This document shows positions 47,562-60,748 of a stretch of 64,000 nt of DNA, one piece after another. Source of the DNA: Alitta virens (Eukaryota; Annelida; Polychaeta; Phyllodocida; Nereididae); assembly GCA_932294295.1 (NCBI GenBank), contig OW028574.1, forward strand, positions 26,978,145 through 27,042,144. Direction: 5' to 3'. The position numbers were made by a program, and so were the translations under genes. The number at the start of each line of letters is the position of its first letter. Position 1 is the first letter of the stretch. The notes under the pieces were generated by a model, which was not told where the DNA came from, ran no database searches, and saw only the letters and a list, made by a program, of their open reading frames with translations.

Positions 47562-49196
47562 ATGAAGTAGTAAGTAAGGTCCACTTAGCACAGCCAATGA
47601 GAGGCAGAGGACGAAGCGTGCATTATGATAGCCACGTGGGGCACTCGTGCGTAGCGGGGTCAAGGCCGTTGGAGAGGGCCAGGATGCTGACAAGAAAACT
47701 AACGACAACAACGCAACACCGAAGTTAAATACTCTATAATAGCCTTTTGGAACGAAGTGGCACAGTTAAATTATCAAGAATACACAGCCATGTAGGAAGT
47801 GCACTTAGCAGACTCACACACCGCGCCGATTAAGCAGCAAGTTATGTCCACTTAGCACAGCCAATGAGAGGAAGAGGACGAAGCGTGCAATATGATAGCC
47901 ACGTGGGGCAATCGTGCGTAGCGGTGTCAAGGCCGTTGTAGAGGGCCAGGATGCTGACAAGAAAACTAACGACAACAACGCGACACCAAAGTGAAACACT
48001 CTATAATAGCCTTATGTTAGTCACGTGGGGCACTCGTGCGTAGCGGGGTCAAGGCCGTTGTAGAGGGCCAGGATGCTGACAAGAAAACCAACGACAACAA
48101 CGCAACACTAAAGTGAAATACTCTATAATAGCCTTATGGAATGACGTGGCACAGTTAAATCATCAAGAGTACACACACAGCCATGTAGGAAGTGCACTTA
48201 GCAGTGAGATGCCAGACTCACAGGCCGCGCCGATGAAGTAGTAAGGTAGGTGCACTTAGCACAGCCAATGAGAGGAAGAGGACGAAGCATGCATTATGAT
48301 AACCACGTGGGGCACTCGTGCGTAGCGGGGTCAAGGCCGTTGCAGAGAGCCAGGATGCTGACAAGAAAACAAACGACAACAACGCAACACCGAAGTGAAA
48401 TACTCTATAATAGCCTTATGTTAGTCACGTGGGGCACTCGTGCGTAGCGGGGTCAAGGCCGTTGTAGAGGGCCAGGATGCTGACAAGAAAACCAACGACA
48501 ACAACGCAACACTAAAGTGAAATACTCTATAATAGCCTTATGGAATGACGTGGCACAGTTAAATCATCAAGAGTACACACACAGCCATGTAGGAAGTGCA
48601 CTTAGCAGTGAGATGCCAGACTCACAGGCCGCGCCGATGAAGTAGTAAGGTAGGTGCACTTAGCACAGCCAATGAGAGGAAGAGGACGAAGCATGCATTA
48701 TGATAACCACGTGGGGCACTCGTGCGTAGCGGGGTCAAGGCCGTTGCAGAGAGCCAGGATGCTGACAAGAAAACAAACGACAACAACGCAACACCGAAGT
48801 GAAATACTCTATAATAGCCTTTTGCAACGACGTGGCACAGTTAAATTATCAAAAGTACACACACAGCCATGTAGGAAGTGCACTAAGCAGTGAGATGCCA
48901 GACTTGCAGACCGCGCCGATTAAGTAGTAAGGTAGGTCCACTTGGCACAGCCAATGAGAGGCAGAGGACGAAGCGTGCATTATGATAGCCACGTGGGGCA
49001 CTCGTGCGTAGCGGGGTCAAGGCCGTTGCAGAGGGCCAGGATGCTGACAAGAAAACTAACGACAACAACGCAACACCGAAGTTAAATACTCTATAATAGC
49101 CTTTTGGAACGAAGTGGCACAGTTAAATTATCAAGAGCACACAGCCATGTAGGAAGTGCACTAAGCAGTGAGATGCCAGACTCACACACCGCGCCG
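47562..49196 (+). repeat. Round 20: A'-B-C-D-E/A (1635 bp)
   Basis: Unit starts: A' 47562, B 47829, C 48233, D 48637, E/A 48919. The closing E is fused to A, so E and A occupy one 278-bp unit here. Confidence 0.93.
48919..49196 (+). repeat. Chimeric unit E/A (278 bp)
   Basis: E head (CACTTGGCAC, GTTGCAG) switching between 49030 and 49033 to A (GAGGGCC, AACTAACG, CCTTTTGGAACG, GAGCACACAG, CACACACCG). Confidence 0.88.
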
Positions 49197-49600
49197 ATTA
49201 AGCAGCAAGTCATGTCCACTTAGCACAGCCAATGAGAGGAAGAGGACGAAGCGTGCAATATGATAGCCACGTGGGGCAATCGTGCGTAGCGGTGTCAAGG
49301 CCGTTGTAGAGGGCCAGGATGCTGACAAGAAAACTAACGACAACAACGCGACACCAAAGTGAAACACTCTATAATAGCCTTATGTTAGTCACGTGGGGCA
49401 CTCGTGCGTAGCGGGGTCAAGGCCGTTGTAGAGGGCCAGGATGCTGACAAGAAAACCAACGACAACAACGCAACACTAAAGTGAAATACTCTATAATAGC
49501 CTTATGGAATGACGTGGCACAGTTAAATCATCAAGAGTACACACACAGCCATGTAGGAAGTGCACTTAGCAGTGAGATGCCAGACTCACAGGCCGCGCCG

Positions 49601-49878
49601 ATGAAGTAGTAAGGTAGGTGCACTTAGCGCAGCCAATGAGAGGAAGAGGACGAAGCATGCATTATGATAACCACGTGGGGCACTCGTGCGTAGCGGGGTC
49701 AAGGCCGTTGCAGAGAGCCAGGATGCTGACAAGAAAACAAACGACAACAACGCAACACCGAAGTGAAATACTCTATAATAGCCTTTAAGAACGAAGTGGC
49801 CCAGTTAAATTATCAAGAGTACACAGTCATGTAGGACGTGCACTTAGCAGTGAGATGCCAGACTTGCAGACCGCGCCG
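49601..49878 (+). repeat. Mosaic unit D-J-D (278 bp)
   Basis: D/C-like head with GAAGTGAAATACTC, then a J patch (CTTTAAGAACG, GGCCCAG, CAGTCATGTAGGACG) from about 49773, then a D-like tail (GACTTGCAGACCG) from about 49862. Two switches within 100 bp suggest gene conversion more than a single crossover. TTAGCGCAGCC is a private change. Confidence 0.85.
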
Positions 49879-50156
49879 ATTAAGTAGTAAGGTAGGTCCA
49901 CTTGGCACAGCCAATGAGAGGCAGAGGACGAAGCGTGCATTATGATAGCCACGTGGGGCACTCGTGCGTAGCGGGGTCAAGGCCGTTGCAGAGAGCCAGG
50001 ATGCTGACAAGAAAACAAACGACAACAACGCAACACCGAAGTGAAATACTCTATAGTAGCGTCAGGGAACGACGTGACACAGTTAAATTATCAAGAGTAC
50101 ACAGCCATGTAGGAAGTGCACTTAGCAGTGAGATGCCAGACTCACAGACCGCGCCG
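49879..50156 (+). repeat. Chimeric unit E/F (278 bp)
   Basis: E head (CACTTGGCAC, GCATTATGATAGCC) and F tail (GACGTGACACAG, ACACAGCCATG, CACAGACCG). The switch lies between about 49948 and 50076. Confidence 0.85.
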
Positions 50157-50560
50157 ATTAAGCAGCATGTTATGTCCACTTAGCACAGCCAATGAGAGGA
50201 AGAGGACGAAGCGTGCAATATGATAGCCACGAGGGGCACTCGTGCGTAGCGGTGTCAAGGCCGTTGTAGAGGGCCAGGATGCTGACAAGAAAACTAACGA
50301 CAACAACGCGACACTAAAGTGAAACACTCTATAATAGCCTTATGATAGCCACGTGGGGCACTCGTGCGTAGCGGGGTCAAGGCCGTTGGAGAGGGCCAGG
50401 ATGCTGACAAGAAAACCAACGACAACAACGCAACACTAAAGTGAAATACTCTATAATAGCCTTATGGAATGACGTGGCACAGTTAAATCATCAAGAGTAC
50501 ACACACAGCCATGTAGGAAGTGCACTTAGCAGTGAGATGCCAGACTCACAGGCCGCGCCG
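50157..50560 (+). repeat. Mosaic unit G-A'-B (404 bp)
   Basis: First cassette is G (CCACGAGG). The second opens CTTATGATAGCCACGTGG and has GTTGGAGAGGGCC, marks of an A' monomer and not of any second cassette, then changes to a B tail (AACCAACG, AAATCATC, extra CACA, CAGGCCG). The only double-cassette unit lacking the TTATGTTAG joint. Confidence 0.85.
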
Positions 50561-51958
50561 ATGAAGTAGTAAGGTAGGTGCACTTAGCACAGCCAATGAG
50601 AGGAAGAGGACGAAGCATGCATTATGATAACCACGTGGGGCACTCGTGCGTAGCGGGGTCAAGGCCGTTGCAGAGAGCCAGGATGCTGACAAGAAAACAA
50701 ACGACAACAACGCAACACCGAAGTGAAATACTCTATAGTAGCGTCAGGGAACGACGTGACACAGTTAAATTATCAAGAGTACACAGCCATGTAGGAAGTG
50801 CACTTAGCAGTGAGATGCCAGACTCACAGACCGCGCCGATTAAGCAGCATGTTATGTCCACTTAGCACAGCCAATGAGAGGAAGAGGACGAAGCGTGCAA
50901 TATGATAGCCACAGGGGGAACTCGTGCGTAGCGGTGTCAAGGCCGTTGTAGAGGGCCAGGATGCTGACAAGAAAACTAACGACAACAACGCGACACTAAA
51001 GTGAAACACTCTATAATAGCCTTATGTTAGTCACGTGGGGCACTCGTGCGTAGCAGGGTCAAGGCCGTTGTAGAGGGCCAGGATGCTGACAAGAAAACCA
51101 ACGACAACAACGCAACACTAAAGTGAAATACTCTATAATAGCCTTATAGAATGACGTGGCACAGTTAAATTATCAAGAGTACACAGCCATGTAGGAAGTG
51201 CACTAAGCAGTGAGATGCCAGACTCACAGACCGCGCCGATTAAGTAGTAAGGTAGGTCCACTTGGCACAGCCAATCAGAGGCAGAGGACGAAGCGTGCAT
51301 TATGATAGCCACGTGGGGCACTCGTGCGTAGCGGGGTCAAGGCCGTTGCAGAGGGAAGTGCACTTAGCAGTGAGATGCCAGACTCACAGGCCGCGCCGAT
51401 GAAGTAGTAAGTTAGGTCCGCTTAACACAGCCAATGAGAGGCAGAGGACGAAGCGTGCAATATGATAGCCACGTGGGGCACTCATGCGTAGCGGGGTCAA
51501 GGCCATTGTAGAGGGCCAGGATGCTGAAAAGAAAACTAACGACAACAACGCAACACCGAAGTTAAATACTCTATAATAGCCTTTTGCAACGACGTGGCAC
51601 AGTTAAATTATCAAAAGTACACACACAGCCATGTAGGAAGTGCACTAAGCAGTGAGATGCCAGACTCGCAGACCGCGCCGATTAAGTAGTAAGGTAGGTC
51701 CACTTGGCACAGCCAATGAGAGGCAGAGGACGAAGCGTGCATTATGATAGCCACGTGGGGCACTCGTGCGTAGCGGGGTCAAGGCCGTTGCAGAGAGCCA
51801 GGATGCTGACAAGAAAACAAACGACAACAACGCAACACCGAAGTGAAATACTCTATAGTAGCGTCAGGGAACGACGTGGCACAGTTAAATTATCAAGAGT
51901 ACACAAAAATGTAGGAAGTGCACTTAGCAGTGAGATGCCAGACTCACAGGCCGCGCCG

Positions 51959-53604
51959 ATGAAGTAGTAAGTAAGGTCCACTTAGCACAGCCAATGAGAG
52001 GCAGAGGACGAAGCGTGCATTATGATAGCCACGTGGGGCACTCTTGCTTAGCGGGGTCAAGGCCGTTGGAGAGGGCCAGGATGCTGACAAGAAAACTAAC
52101 GACAACAACGCAACACCGAAGTTAAATACTCTATAATAGCCTTTTGGAACGAAGTGGCACAGTTAAATTATCAAGAGCACACAGCCATGTAGGAAGTGCA
52201 CTAAGCAGTGAGATGCCAGACTCACACACCGCGCCGATTAAGCAGCAAGTTATGTCCACTTAGCACAGCCAATGAGAGGAAGAGGACGAAGCGTGCAATA
52301 TGATAGCCACGTGGGGCAATCGTGCGTAGCGGTGTCAAGGCCGTTGTAGAGGGCCAGGATGCTGACAAGAAAACAAACGACAACAACGCGACACCAAAGT
52401 GAAACACTCTATAATAGCCTTATGTTAGTCACGTGGGGCACTCGTGCGTAGCGGGGTCAAGGCCGTTGTAGAGGGCCAGGATGCTGACAAGAAAACCAAC
52501 GACAACAACGCAACACTAAAGTGAAATACTCTATAATAGCCTTATGGAATGACGTGGCACAGTTAAATCATCAAGAGTACACACACAGCCATGTAGGAAG
52601 TGCACTTAGCAGTGAGATGCCAGACTCACAGGCCGCGCCGATGAAGTAGTAAGGTAGGTGCACTTAGCACAGCCAATGAGAGGAAGAGGACGAAGCATGC
52701 ATTATGATAACCACGTGGGGCACTCGTGCGTAGCGGGGTCAAGGCCGTTGCAGAGAGCCAGGATGCTGACAAGAAAACAAACGACAACAACGCAACACCG
52801 AAGTGAAATACTCTATAATAGCCTTATGTTAGTCACGTGGGGCACTCGTGCGTAGCGGGGTCAAGGCCGTTGTAGAGGGCCAGGATGCTGACAAGAAAAC
52901 CAACGACAACAACGCAACACTAAAGTGAAATACTCTATAATAGCCTTATGGAATGACGTGGCACAGTTAAATCATCAAGAGTACACACACAGCCATGTAG
53001 GAAGTGCACTTAGCAGTGAGATGCCAGACTCACAGGCCGCGCCGATGAAGTAGTAAGGTAGGTGCACTTAGCACAGCCAATGAGAGGAAGAGGACGAAGC
53101 ATGCATTATGATAACCACGTGGGGCACTCGTGCGTAGCGGGGTCAAGGCCGTTGCAGAGAGCCAGGATGCTGACAAGAAAACAAACGACAACAACGCAAC
53201 ACCGAAGTGAAATACTCTATAATAGCCTTTTGCAACGACGTGGCACAGTTAAATTATCAAAAGTACACACACAGCCATGTAGGAAGTGCACTAAGCAGTG
53301 AGATGCCAGACTTGCAGACCGCGCCGATTAAGTAGTAAGGTAGGTCCACTTGGCACAGCCAATGAGAGGCAGAGGACGAAGCGTGCATTATGATAGCCAC
53401 GTGGGGCACTCGTGCGTAGCGGGGTCAAGGCCGTTGCAGAGAGCCAGGATGCTGACAAGAAAACAAACGACAACAACGCAACACCGAAGTGAAATACTCT
53501 ATAGTAGCGTCAGGGAACGACGTGGCACAGTTAAATTATCAAGAGTACACAAAAATGTAGGAAGTGCACTTAGCAGTGAGATGCCAGACTCACAGGCCAG
53601 GCCG
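51959..53604 (+). repeat. Round 22: A-B-C-D-E (1646 bp)
   Basis: Unit starts: A 51959, B 52237, C 52641, D 53045, E 53327. B has AACAAACG in cassette 1 (base 52375) and E ends CCAGGCCG (bases 53599-53600). Both recur 5075 bp further on. Confidence 0.94.
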
Positions 53605-55673
53605 ATGAAGTAGTAAGTAAGGTCCACTTAGCACAGCCAATGAGAGGCAGAGGACGAAGCGTGCATTATGATAGCCACGTGGGGCACTCGTGCGTAGCGG
53701 GGTCAAGGCCGTTGGAGAGGGCCAGGATGCTGACAAGAAAACTAACGACAACAACGCAACACCGAAGTTAAATACTCTATAATAGCCTTTTGGAACGAAG
53801 TGGCACAGTTAAATTATCAAGAGTACACAGCCATGTAGGAAGTGCACTTAGCAGACTCACACACCGCGCCGATTAAGCAGCAAGTTATGTCCACTTAGCA
53901 CAGCCAATGAGAGGAAGAGGACGAAGCGTGCAATATGATAGCCACGTGGGGCAATCGTGCGTAGCGGTGTCAAGGCCGTTGTAGAGGGCCAGGATGCTGA
54001 CAAGAAAACTAACGACAACAACGCGACACCAAAGTGAAACACTCTATAATAGCCTTATGTTAGTCACGTGGGGCACTCGTGCGTAGCGGGGTCAAGGCCG
54101 TTGTAGAGGGCCAGGATGCTGACAAGAAAACCAACGACAACAACGCAACACTAAAGTGAAATACTCTATAATAGCCTTATGGAATGACGTGGCACAGTTA
54201 AATCATCAAGAGTACACACACAGCCATGTAGGAAGTGCACTTAGCAGTGAGATGCCAGACTCACAGGCCGCGCCGATGAAGTAGTAAGGTAGGTGCACTT
54301 AGCACAGCCAATGAGAGGAAGAGGACGAAGCATGCATTATGATAACCACGTGGGGCACTCGTGCGTAGCGGGGTCAAGGCCGTTGCAGAGAGCCAGGATG
54401 CTGACAAGAAAACAAACGACAACAACGCAACACCGAAGTGAAATACTCTATAGTAGCGTCAGGGAACGACGTGACACAGTTAAATTATCAAGAGTACACA
54501 GCCATGTAGGAAGTGCACTTAGCAGTGAGATGCCAGACTCACAGACCGCGCCGATTAAGCAGCATGTTATGTCCACTTAGCACAGCCAATGAGAGGAAGA
54601 GGACGAAGCGTGCAATATGATAGCCACGAGGGGCACTCGTGCGTAGCGGTGTCAAGGCCGTTGTAGAGGGCCAGGATGCTGACAAGAAAACTAACGACAA
54701 CAACGCGACACCAAAGTGAAACACTCTATAATAGCCTTATGTTAGTCACGTGGGGCACTCGTGCGTAGCAGGGTCAAGGCCGTTGTAGAGGGCCAGGATG
54801 CTGACAAGAAAACCAACGACAACAACGCAACACTAAAGTGAAATACTCTATAATAGCCTTATAGAATGAAGTGGCACAGTTAAATTATCAAGAGTACACA
54901 GCCATGTAGGAAGTGCACTAAGCAGTGAGATGCCAGACTCACAGACCGCGCCGATTAAGTAGTAAGGTAGGTCCACTTGGCACAGCCAATCAGAGGCAGA
55001 GGACGAAGCGTGCATTATGATAGCCACGTGGGGCACTCGTGCGTAGCGGGGTCAAGGCCGTTGCAGAGGGAAGTGCACTTAGCAGTGAGATGCCAGACTC
55101 ACAGGCCGCGCCGATGAAGTAGTAAGTTAGGTCCGCTTAACACAGCCAATGAGAGGCAGAGGACGAAGCGTGCAATATGATAGCCACGTGGGGCACTCAT
55201 GCGTAGCGGGGTCAAGGCCATTGTAGAGGGCCAGGATGCTGAAAAGAAAACTAACGACAACAACGCAACACCGAAGTTAAATACTCTATAATAGCCTTTT
55301 GCAACGACGTGGCACAGTTAAATTATCAAGAGTACACACACAGCCATGTAGGAAGTGCACTAAGCAGTGAGATGCCAGACTCGCAGACCGCGCCGATTAA
55401 GTAGTAAGGTAGGTCCACTTGGCACAGCCAATGAGAGGCAGAGGACGAAGCGTGCATTATGATAGCCACGTGGGGCACTCGTGCGTAGCGGGGTCAAGGC
55501 CGTTGCAGAGAGCCAGGATGCTGACAAGAAAACAAACGACAACAACGCAACACCGAAGTGAAATACTCTATAGTAGCGTCAGGGAACGACGTGGCACAGT
55601 TAAATTATCAAGAGTACACAAAAATGTAGGAATTGCACTTAGCAGTGAGATGCCAGACTCACAGGCCGCGCCG
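53605..55673 (+). repeat. Round 23: A'-B-F-Gb-H'-M-E (2069 bp)
   Basis: Unit starts: A' 53605, B 53872, F 54276, Gb 54554, H' 54954, M 55114, E 55396. Gb has GAATGAAGTGG, M has TCAAGAGTACACACAC and E has GGAATTGCAC (base 55633). All recur in round 26. Confidence 0.94.
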
Positions 55674-57033
55674 ATGAAGTAGTAAGTAAGGTCCACTTAG
55701 CACAGCCAATGAGAGGCAGAGGACGAAGCGTGCATTATGATAGCCACGTGGGGCACTCTTGCTTAGCGGGGTCAAGGCCGTTGGAGAGGGCCAGGATGCT
55801 GACAAGAAAACTAACGACAACAACGCAACACCGAAGTTAAATACTCTATAATAGCCTTTTGGAACGAAGTGGCACAGTTAAATTATCAAGAGCACACAGC
55901 CATGTAGGAAGTGCACTAAGCAGTGAGATGCCAGACTCACACACCGCGCCGATTAAGCAGCAAGTTATGTCCACTTAGCACAGCCAATGAGAGGAAGAGG
56001 ACGAAGCGTGCAATATGATAGCCACGTGGGGCAATCGTGCGTAGCGGTGTCAAGGCCGTTGTAGAGGGCCAGGATGCTGACAAGAAAACTAACGACAACA
56101 ACGCGACACCAAAGTGAAACACTCTATAATAGCCTTATGTTAGTCACGTGGGGCACTCGTGCGTAGCGGGGTCAAGGCCGTTGTAGAGGGCCAGGATGCG
56201 GACAAGAAAACCAACGACAACAACGCAACACTAAAGTGAAATACTCTATAATAGCCTTATGGAATGACGTGGCACAGTTAAATCATCAAGAGTACACACA
56301 CAGCCATGTAGGAAGTGCACTTAGCAGTGAGATGCCAGACTCACAGTCCGCGCCGATGAAGTAGTAAGGTAGGTGCACTTAGCACAGCCAATGAGAGGAA
56401 GAGGACGAAGCATGCATTATGATAACCACGTGGGGCACTCGTGCGTAGCGGGGTCAAGGCCGTTGCAGAGAGCCAGGATGCTGACAAGAAAACAAACGAC
56501 AACAACGCAACACCGAAGTGAAATACTCTATAGTAGCGTCAGGGAACGACGTGACACAGTTAAATTATCAAGAGTACACAGCCATGTAGGAAGTGCACTT
56601 AGCAGTGAGATGCCAGACTCACAGACCGCGCCGATTAAGCAGCATGTTATGTCCACTTAGCACAGCCAATGAGAGGAAGAGGACGAAGCGTGCAATATGA
56701 TAGCCACGAGGGGCACTCGTGCGTAGCGGTGTCAAGGCCGTTGTAGAGGGCCAGGATGCTGACAAGAAAACTAACGACAACAACGCGACACTAAAGTGAA
56801 ACACTCTATAATAGTCTTATGTTAGTCACGTGGGGCACTCGTGCGTAGCAGGGTCAAGGCCGTTTTAGAGGGCCAGGATGCTGACAAGAAAACCAACGAC
56901 AACAACGCAACACTAAAGTGAAATACTCTATAATAGCCTTATAGAATGACGTGGCACAGTTAAATTATCAAGAGTACACAAAAATGTAGGAAGTGCACTT
57001 AGCAGTGAGATGCCAGACTCACAGGCCGCGCCG
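55674..57033 (+). repeat. Round 24: A-B-F-G/E (1360 bp)
   Basis: Unit starts: A 55674, B 55952, F 56356, G/E 56634. B has GGATGCGGAC (base 56200), recurring at base 61275. The 400-bp G/E chimera closes the round. Confidence 0.93.
56634..57033 (+). repeat. Chimeric unit G/E (400 bp)
   Basis: G through CTTATAGAATGACG (G mark at 56948), then CACAAAAATG and CAGGCCG of E. The switch is in 56949-56980. Forms the joint of the 5075-bp duplication. The second cassette combines GTCACGTGG (Gb) with CCGTTTTAG (Ga). Confidence 0.88.
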
Positions 57034-58679
57034 ATGAAGTAGTAAGTAAGGTCCACTTAACACAGCCAATGAGAGGCAGAGGACGAAGCGTGCATTATGA
57101 TAGCCACGTGGGGCACTCTTGCTTAGCGGGGTCAAGGCCGTTGGAGAGGGCCAGGATGCTGACAAGAAAACTAACGACAACAACGCAACACCGAAGTTAA
57201 ATACTCTATAATAGCCTTTTGGAACGAAGTGGCACAGTTAAATTATCAAGAGCACACAGCCATGTAGGAAGTGCACTAAGCAGTGAGATGCCAGACTCAC
57301 ACACCGCGCCGATTAAGCAGCAAGTTATGTCCACTTAGCACAGCCAATGAGAGGAAGAGGACGAAGCGTGCAATATGATAGCCACGTGGGGCAATCGTGC
57401 GTAGCGGTGTCAAGGCCGTTGTAGAGGGCCAGGATGCTGACAAGAAAACAAACGACAACAACGCGACACCAAAGTGAAACACTCTATAATAGCCTTATGT
57501 TAGTCACGTGGGGCACTCGTGCGTAGCGGGGTCAAGGCCGTTGTAGAGGGCCAGGATGCTGACAAGAAAACCAACGACAACAACGCAACACTAAAGTGAA
57601 ATACTCTATAATAGCCTTATGGAATGACGTGGCACAGTTAAATCATCAAGAGTACACACACAGCCATGTAGGAAGTGCACTTAGCAGTGAGATGCCAGAC
57701 TCACAGGCCGCGCCGATGAAGTAGTAAGGTAGGTGCACTTAGCACAGCCAATGAGAGGAAGAGGACGAAGCATGCATTATGATAACCACGTGGGGCACTC
57801 GTGCGTAGTGGGGTCAAGGCCGTTGCAGAGAGCCAGGATGCTGACAAGAAAACAAACGACAACAACGCAACACCGAAGTGAAATACTCTATAATAGCCTT
57901 ATGTTAGTCACGTGGGGCACTCGTGCGTAGCGGGGTCAAGGCCGTTGTAGAGGGCCAGGATGCTGACAAGAAAACCAACGACAACAACGCAACACTAAAG
58001 TGAAATACTCTATAATAGCCTTATGGAATGACGTGGCACAGTTAAATCATCAAGAGTACACACACAGCCATGTAGGAAGTGCACTTAGCAGTGAGATGCC
58101 AGACTCACAGGCCGCGCCGATGAAGTAGTAAGGTAGGTGCACTTAGCACAGCCAATGAGAGGAAGAGGACGAAGCATGCATTATGATAACCACGTGGGGC
58201 ACTCGTGCGTAGCGGGGTCAAGGCCGTTGCAGAGAGCCAGGATGCTGACAAGAAAACAAACGACAACAACGCAACACCGAAGTGAAATACTCTATAATAG
58301 CCTTTTGCAACGACGTGGCACAGTTAAATTATCAAAAGTACACACACAGCCATGTAGGAAGTGCACTAAGCAGTGAGATGCCAGACTTGCAGACCGCGCC
58401 GATTAAGTAGTAAGGTAGGTCCACTTGGCACAGCCAATGAGAGGCAGAGGACGAAGCGTGCATTATGATAGCCACGTGGGGCACTCGTGCGTAGCGGGGT
58501 CAAGGCCGTTGCAGAGAGCCAGGATGCTGACAAGAAAACAAACGACAACAACGCAACACCGAAGTGAAATACTCTATAGTAGCGTCAGGGAACGACGTGG
58601 CACAGTTAAATTATCAAGAGTACACAAAAATGTAGGAAGTGCACTTAGCAGTGAGATGCCAGACTCACAGGCCAGGCCG
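57034..58679 (+). repeat. Round 25: A-B-C-D-E (1646 bp)
   Basis: Unit starts: A 57034, B 57312, C 57716, D 58120, E 58402. Copy of round 22. Changes not in round 22: CACTTAACAC in A, TAGTGGGGTC in C. Confidence 0.94.
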
Positions 58680-60748
58680 ATGAAGTAGTAAGTAAGGTCC
58701 ACTTAGCACAGCCAATGAGAGGCAGAGGACGAAGCGTGCATTATGATAGCCACGTGGGGCACTCGTGCGTAGCGGGGTCAAGGCCGTTGGAGAGGGCCAG
58801 GATGCTGACAAGAAAACTAACGACAACAACGCAACACCGAAGTTAAATACTCTATAATAGCCTTTTGGAACGAAGTGGCACAGTTAAATTATCAAGAGTA
58901 CACAGCCATGTAGGAAGTGCACTTAGCAGACTCACACACCGCGCCGATTAAGCAGCAAGTTATGTCCACTTAGCACAGCCAATGAGAGGAAGAGGACGAA
59001 GCGTGCAATATGATAGCCACGTGGGGCAATCGTGCGTAGCGGTGTCAAGGCCGTTGTAGAGGGCCAGGATGCTGACAAGAAAACTAACGACAACAACGCG
59101 ACACCAAAGTGAAACACTCTATAATAGCCTTATGTTAGTCACGTGGGGCACTCGTGCGTAGCGGGGTCAAGGCCGTTGTAGAGGGCCAGGATGCTGACAA
59201 GAAAACCAACGACAACAACGCAACACTAAAGTGAAATACTCTATAATAGCCTTATGGAATGACGTGGCACAGTTAAATCATCAAGAGTACACACACAGCC
59301 ATGTAGGAAGTGCACTTAGCAGTGAGATGCCAGACTCACAGGCCGCGCCGATGAAGTAGTAAGGTAGGTGCACTTAGCACAGCCAATGAGAGGAAGAGGA
59401 CGAAGCATGCATTATGATAACCACGTGGGGCACTCGTGCGTAGCGGGGTCAAGGCCGTTGCAGAGAGCCAGGATGCTGACAAGAAAACAAACGACAACAA
59501 CGCAACACCGAAGTGAAATACTCTATAGTAGCGTCAGGGAACGACGTGACACAGTTAAATTATCAAGAGTACACAGCCATGTAGGAAGTGCACTTAGCAG
59601 TGAGATGCCAGACTCACAGACCGCGCCGATTAAGCAGCATGTTATGTCCACTTAGCACAGCCAATGAGAGGAAGAGGACGAAGCGTGCAATATGATAGCC
59701 ACGAGGGGCACTCGTGCGTAGCGGTGTCAAGGCCGTTGTAGAGGGCCAGGATGCTGACAAGAAAACTAACGACAACAACGCGACACCAAAGTGAAACACT
59801 CTATAATAGCCTTATGTTAGTCACGTGGGGCACTCGTGCGTAGCAGGGTCAAGGCCGTTGTAGAGGGCCAGGATGCTGACAAGAAAACCAACGACAACAA
59901 CGCAACACTAAAGTGAAATACTCTATAATAGCCTTATAGAATGAAGTGGCACAGTTAAATTATCAAGAGTACACAGCCATGTAGGAAGTGCACTAAGCAG
60001 TGAGATGCCAGACTCACAGACCGCGCCGATTAAGTAGTAAGGTAGGTCCACTTGGCACAGCCAATCAGAGGCAGAGGACGAAGCGTGCATTATGATAGCC
60101 ACGTGGGGCACTCGTGCGTAGCGGGGTCAAGGCCGTTGCAGAGGGAAGTGCACTTAGCAGTGAGATGCCAGACTCACAGGCCGCGCCGATGAAGTAGTAA
60201 GTTAGGTCCGCTTAACACAGCCAATGAGAGGCAGAGGACGAAGCGTGCAATATGATAGCCACGTGGGGCACTCATGCGTAGCGGGGTCAAGGCCATTGTA
60301 GAGGGCCAGGATGCTGAAAAGAAAACTAACGACAACAACGCAACACCGAAGTTAAATACTCTATAATAGCCTTTTGCAACGACGTGGCACAGTTAAATTA
60401 TCAAGAGTACACACACAGCCATGTAGGAAGTGCACTAAGCAGTGAGATGCCAGACTCGCAGACCGCGCCGATTAAGTAGTAAGGTAGGTCCACTTGGCAC
60501 AGCCAATGAGAGGCAGAGGACGAAGCGTGCATTATGATAGCCACGTGGGGCACTCGTGCGTAGCGGGGTCAAGGCCGTTGCAGAGAGCCAGGATGCTGAC
60601 AAGAAAACAAACGACAACAACGCAACACCGAAGTGAAATACTCTATAGTAGCGTCAGGGAACGACGTGGCACAGTTAAATTATCAAGAGTACACAAAAAT
60701 GTAGGAATTGCACTTAGCAGTGAGATGCCAGACTCACAGGCCGCGCCG
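58680..60748 (+). repeat. Round 26: A'-B-F-Gb-H'-M-E (2069 bp)
   Basis: Unit starts: A' 58680, B 58947, F 59351, Gb 59629, H' 60029, M 60189, E 60471. Copy of round 23. Confidence 0.94.

Larger units (their letters stand above)
49197..51958 (+). repeat. Round 21: irregular, rich in chimeras (2762 bp)
   Basis: Unit starts: B 49197, D-J-D mosaic 49601, E/F 49879, G-A'-B mosaic 50157, F 50561, Gb 50839, H' 51239, M 51399, E 51681. Three consecutive units are mosaics, the densest disturbance in the window. Gb has CCACAGGGGGAACTC, a private cluster of changes. Confidence 0.9.
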
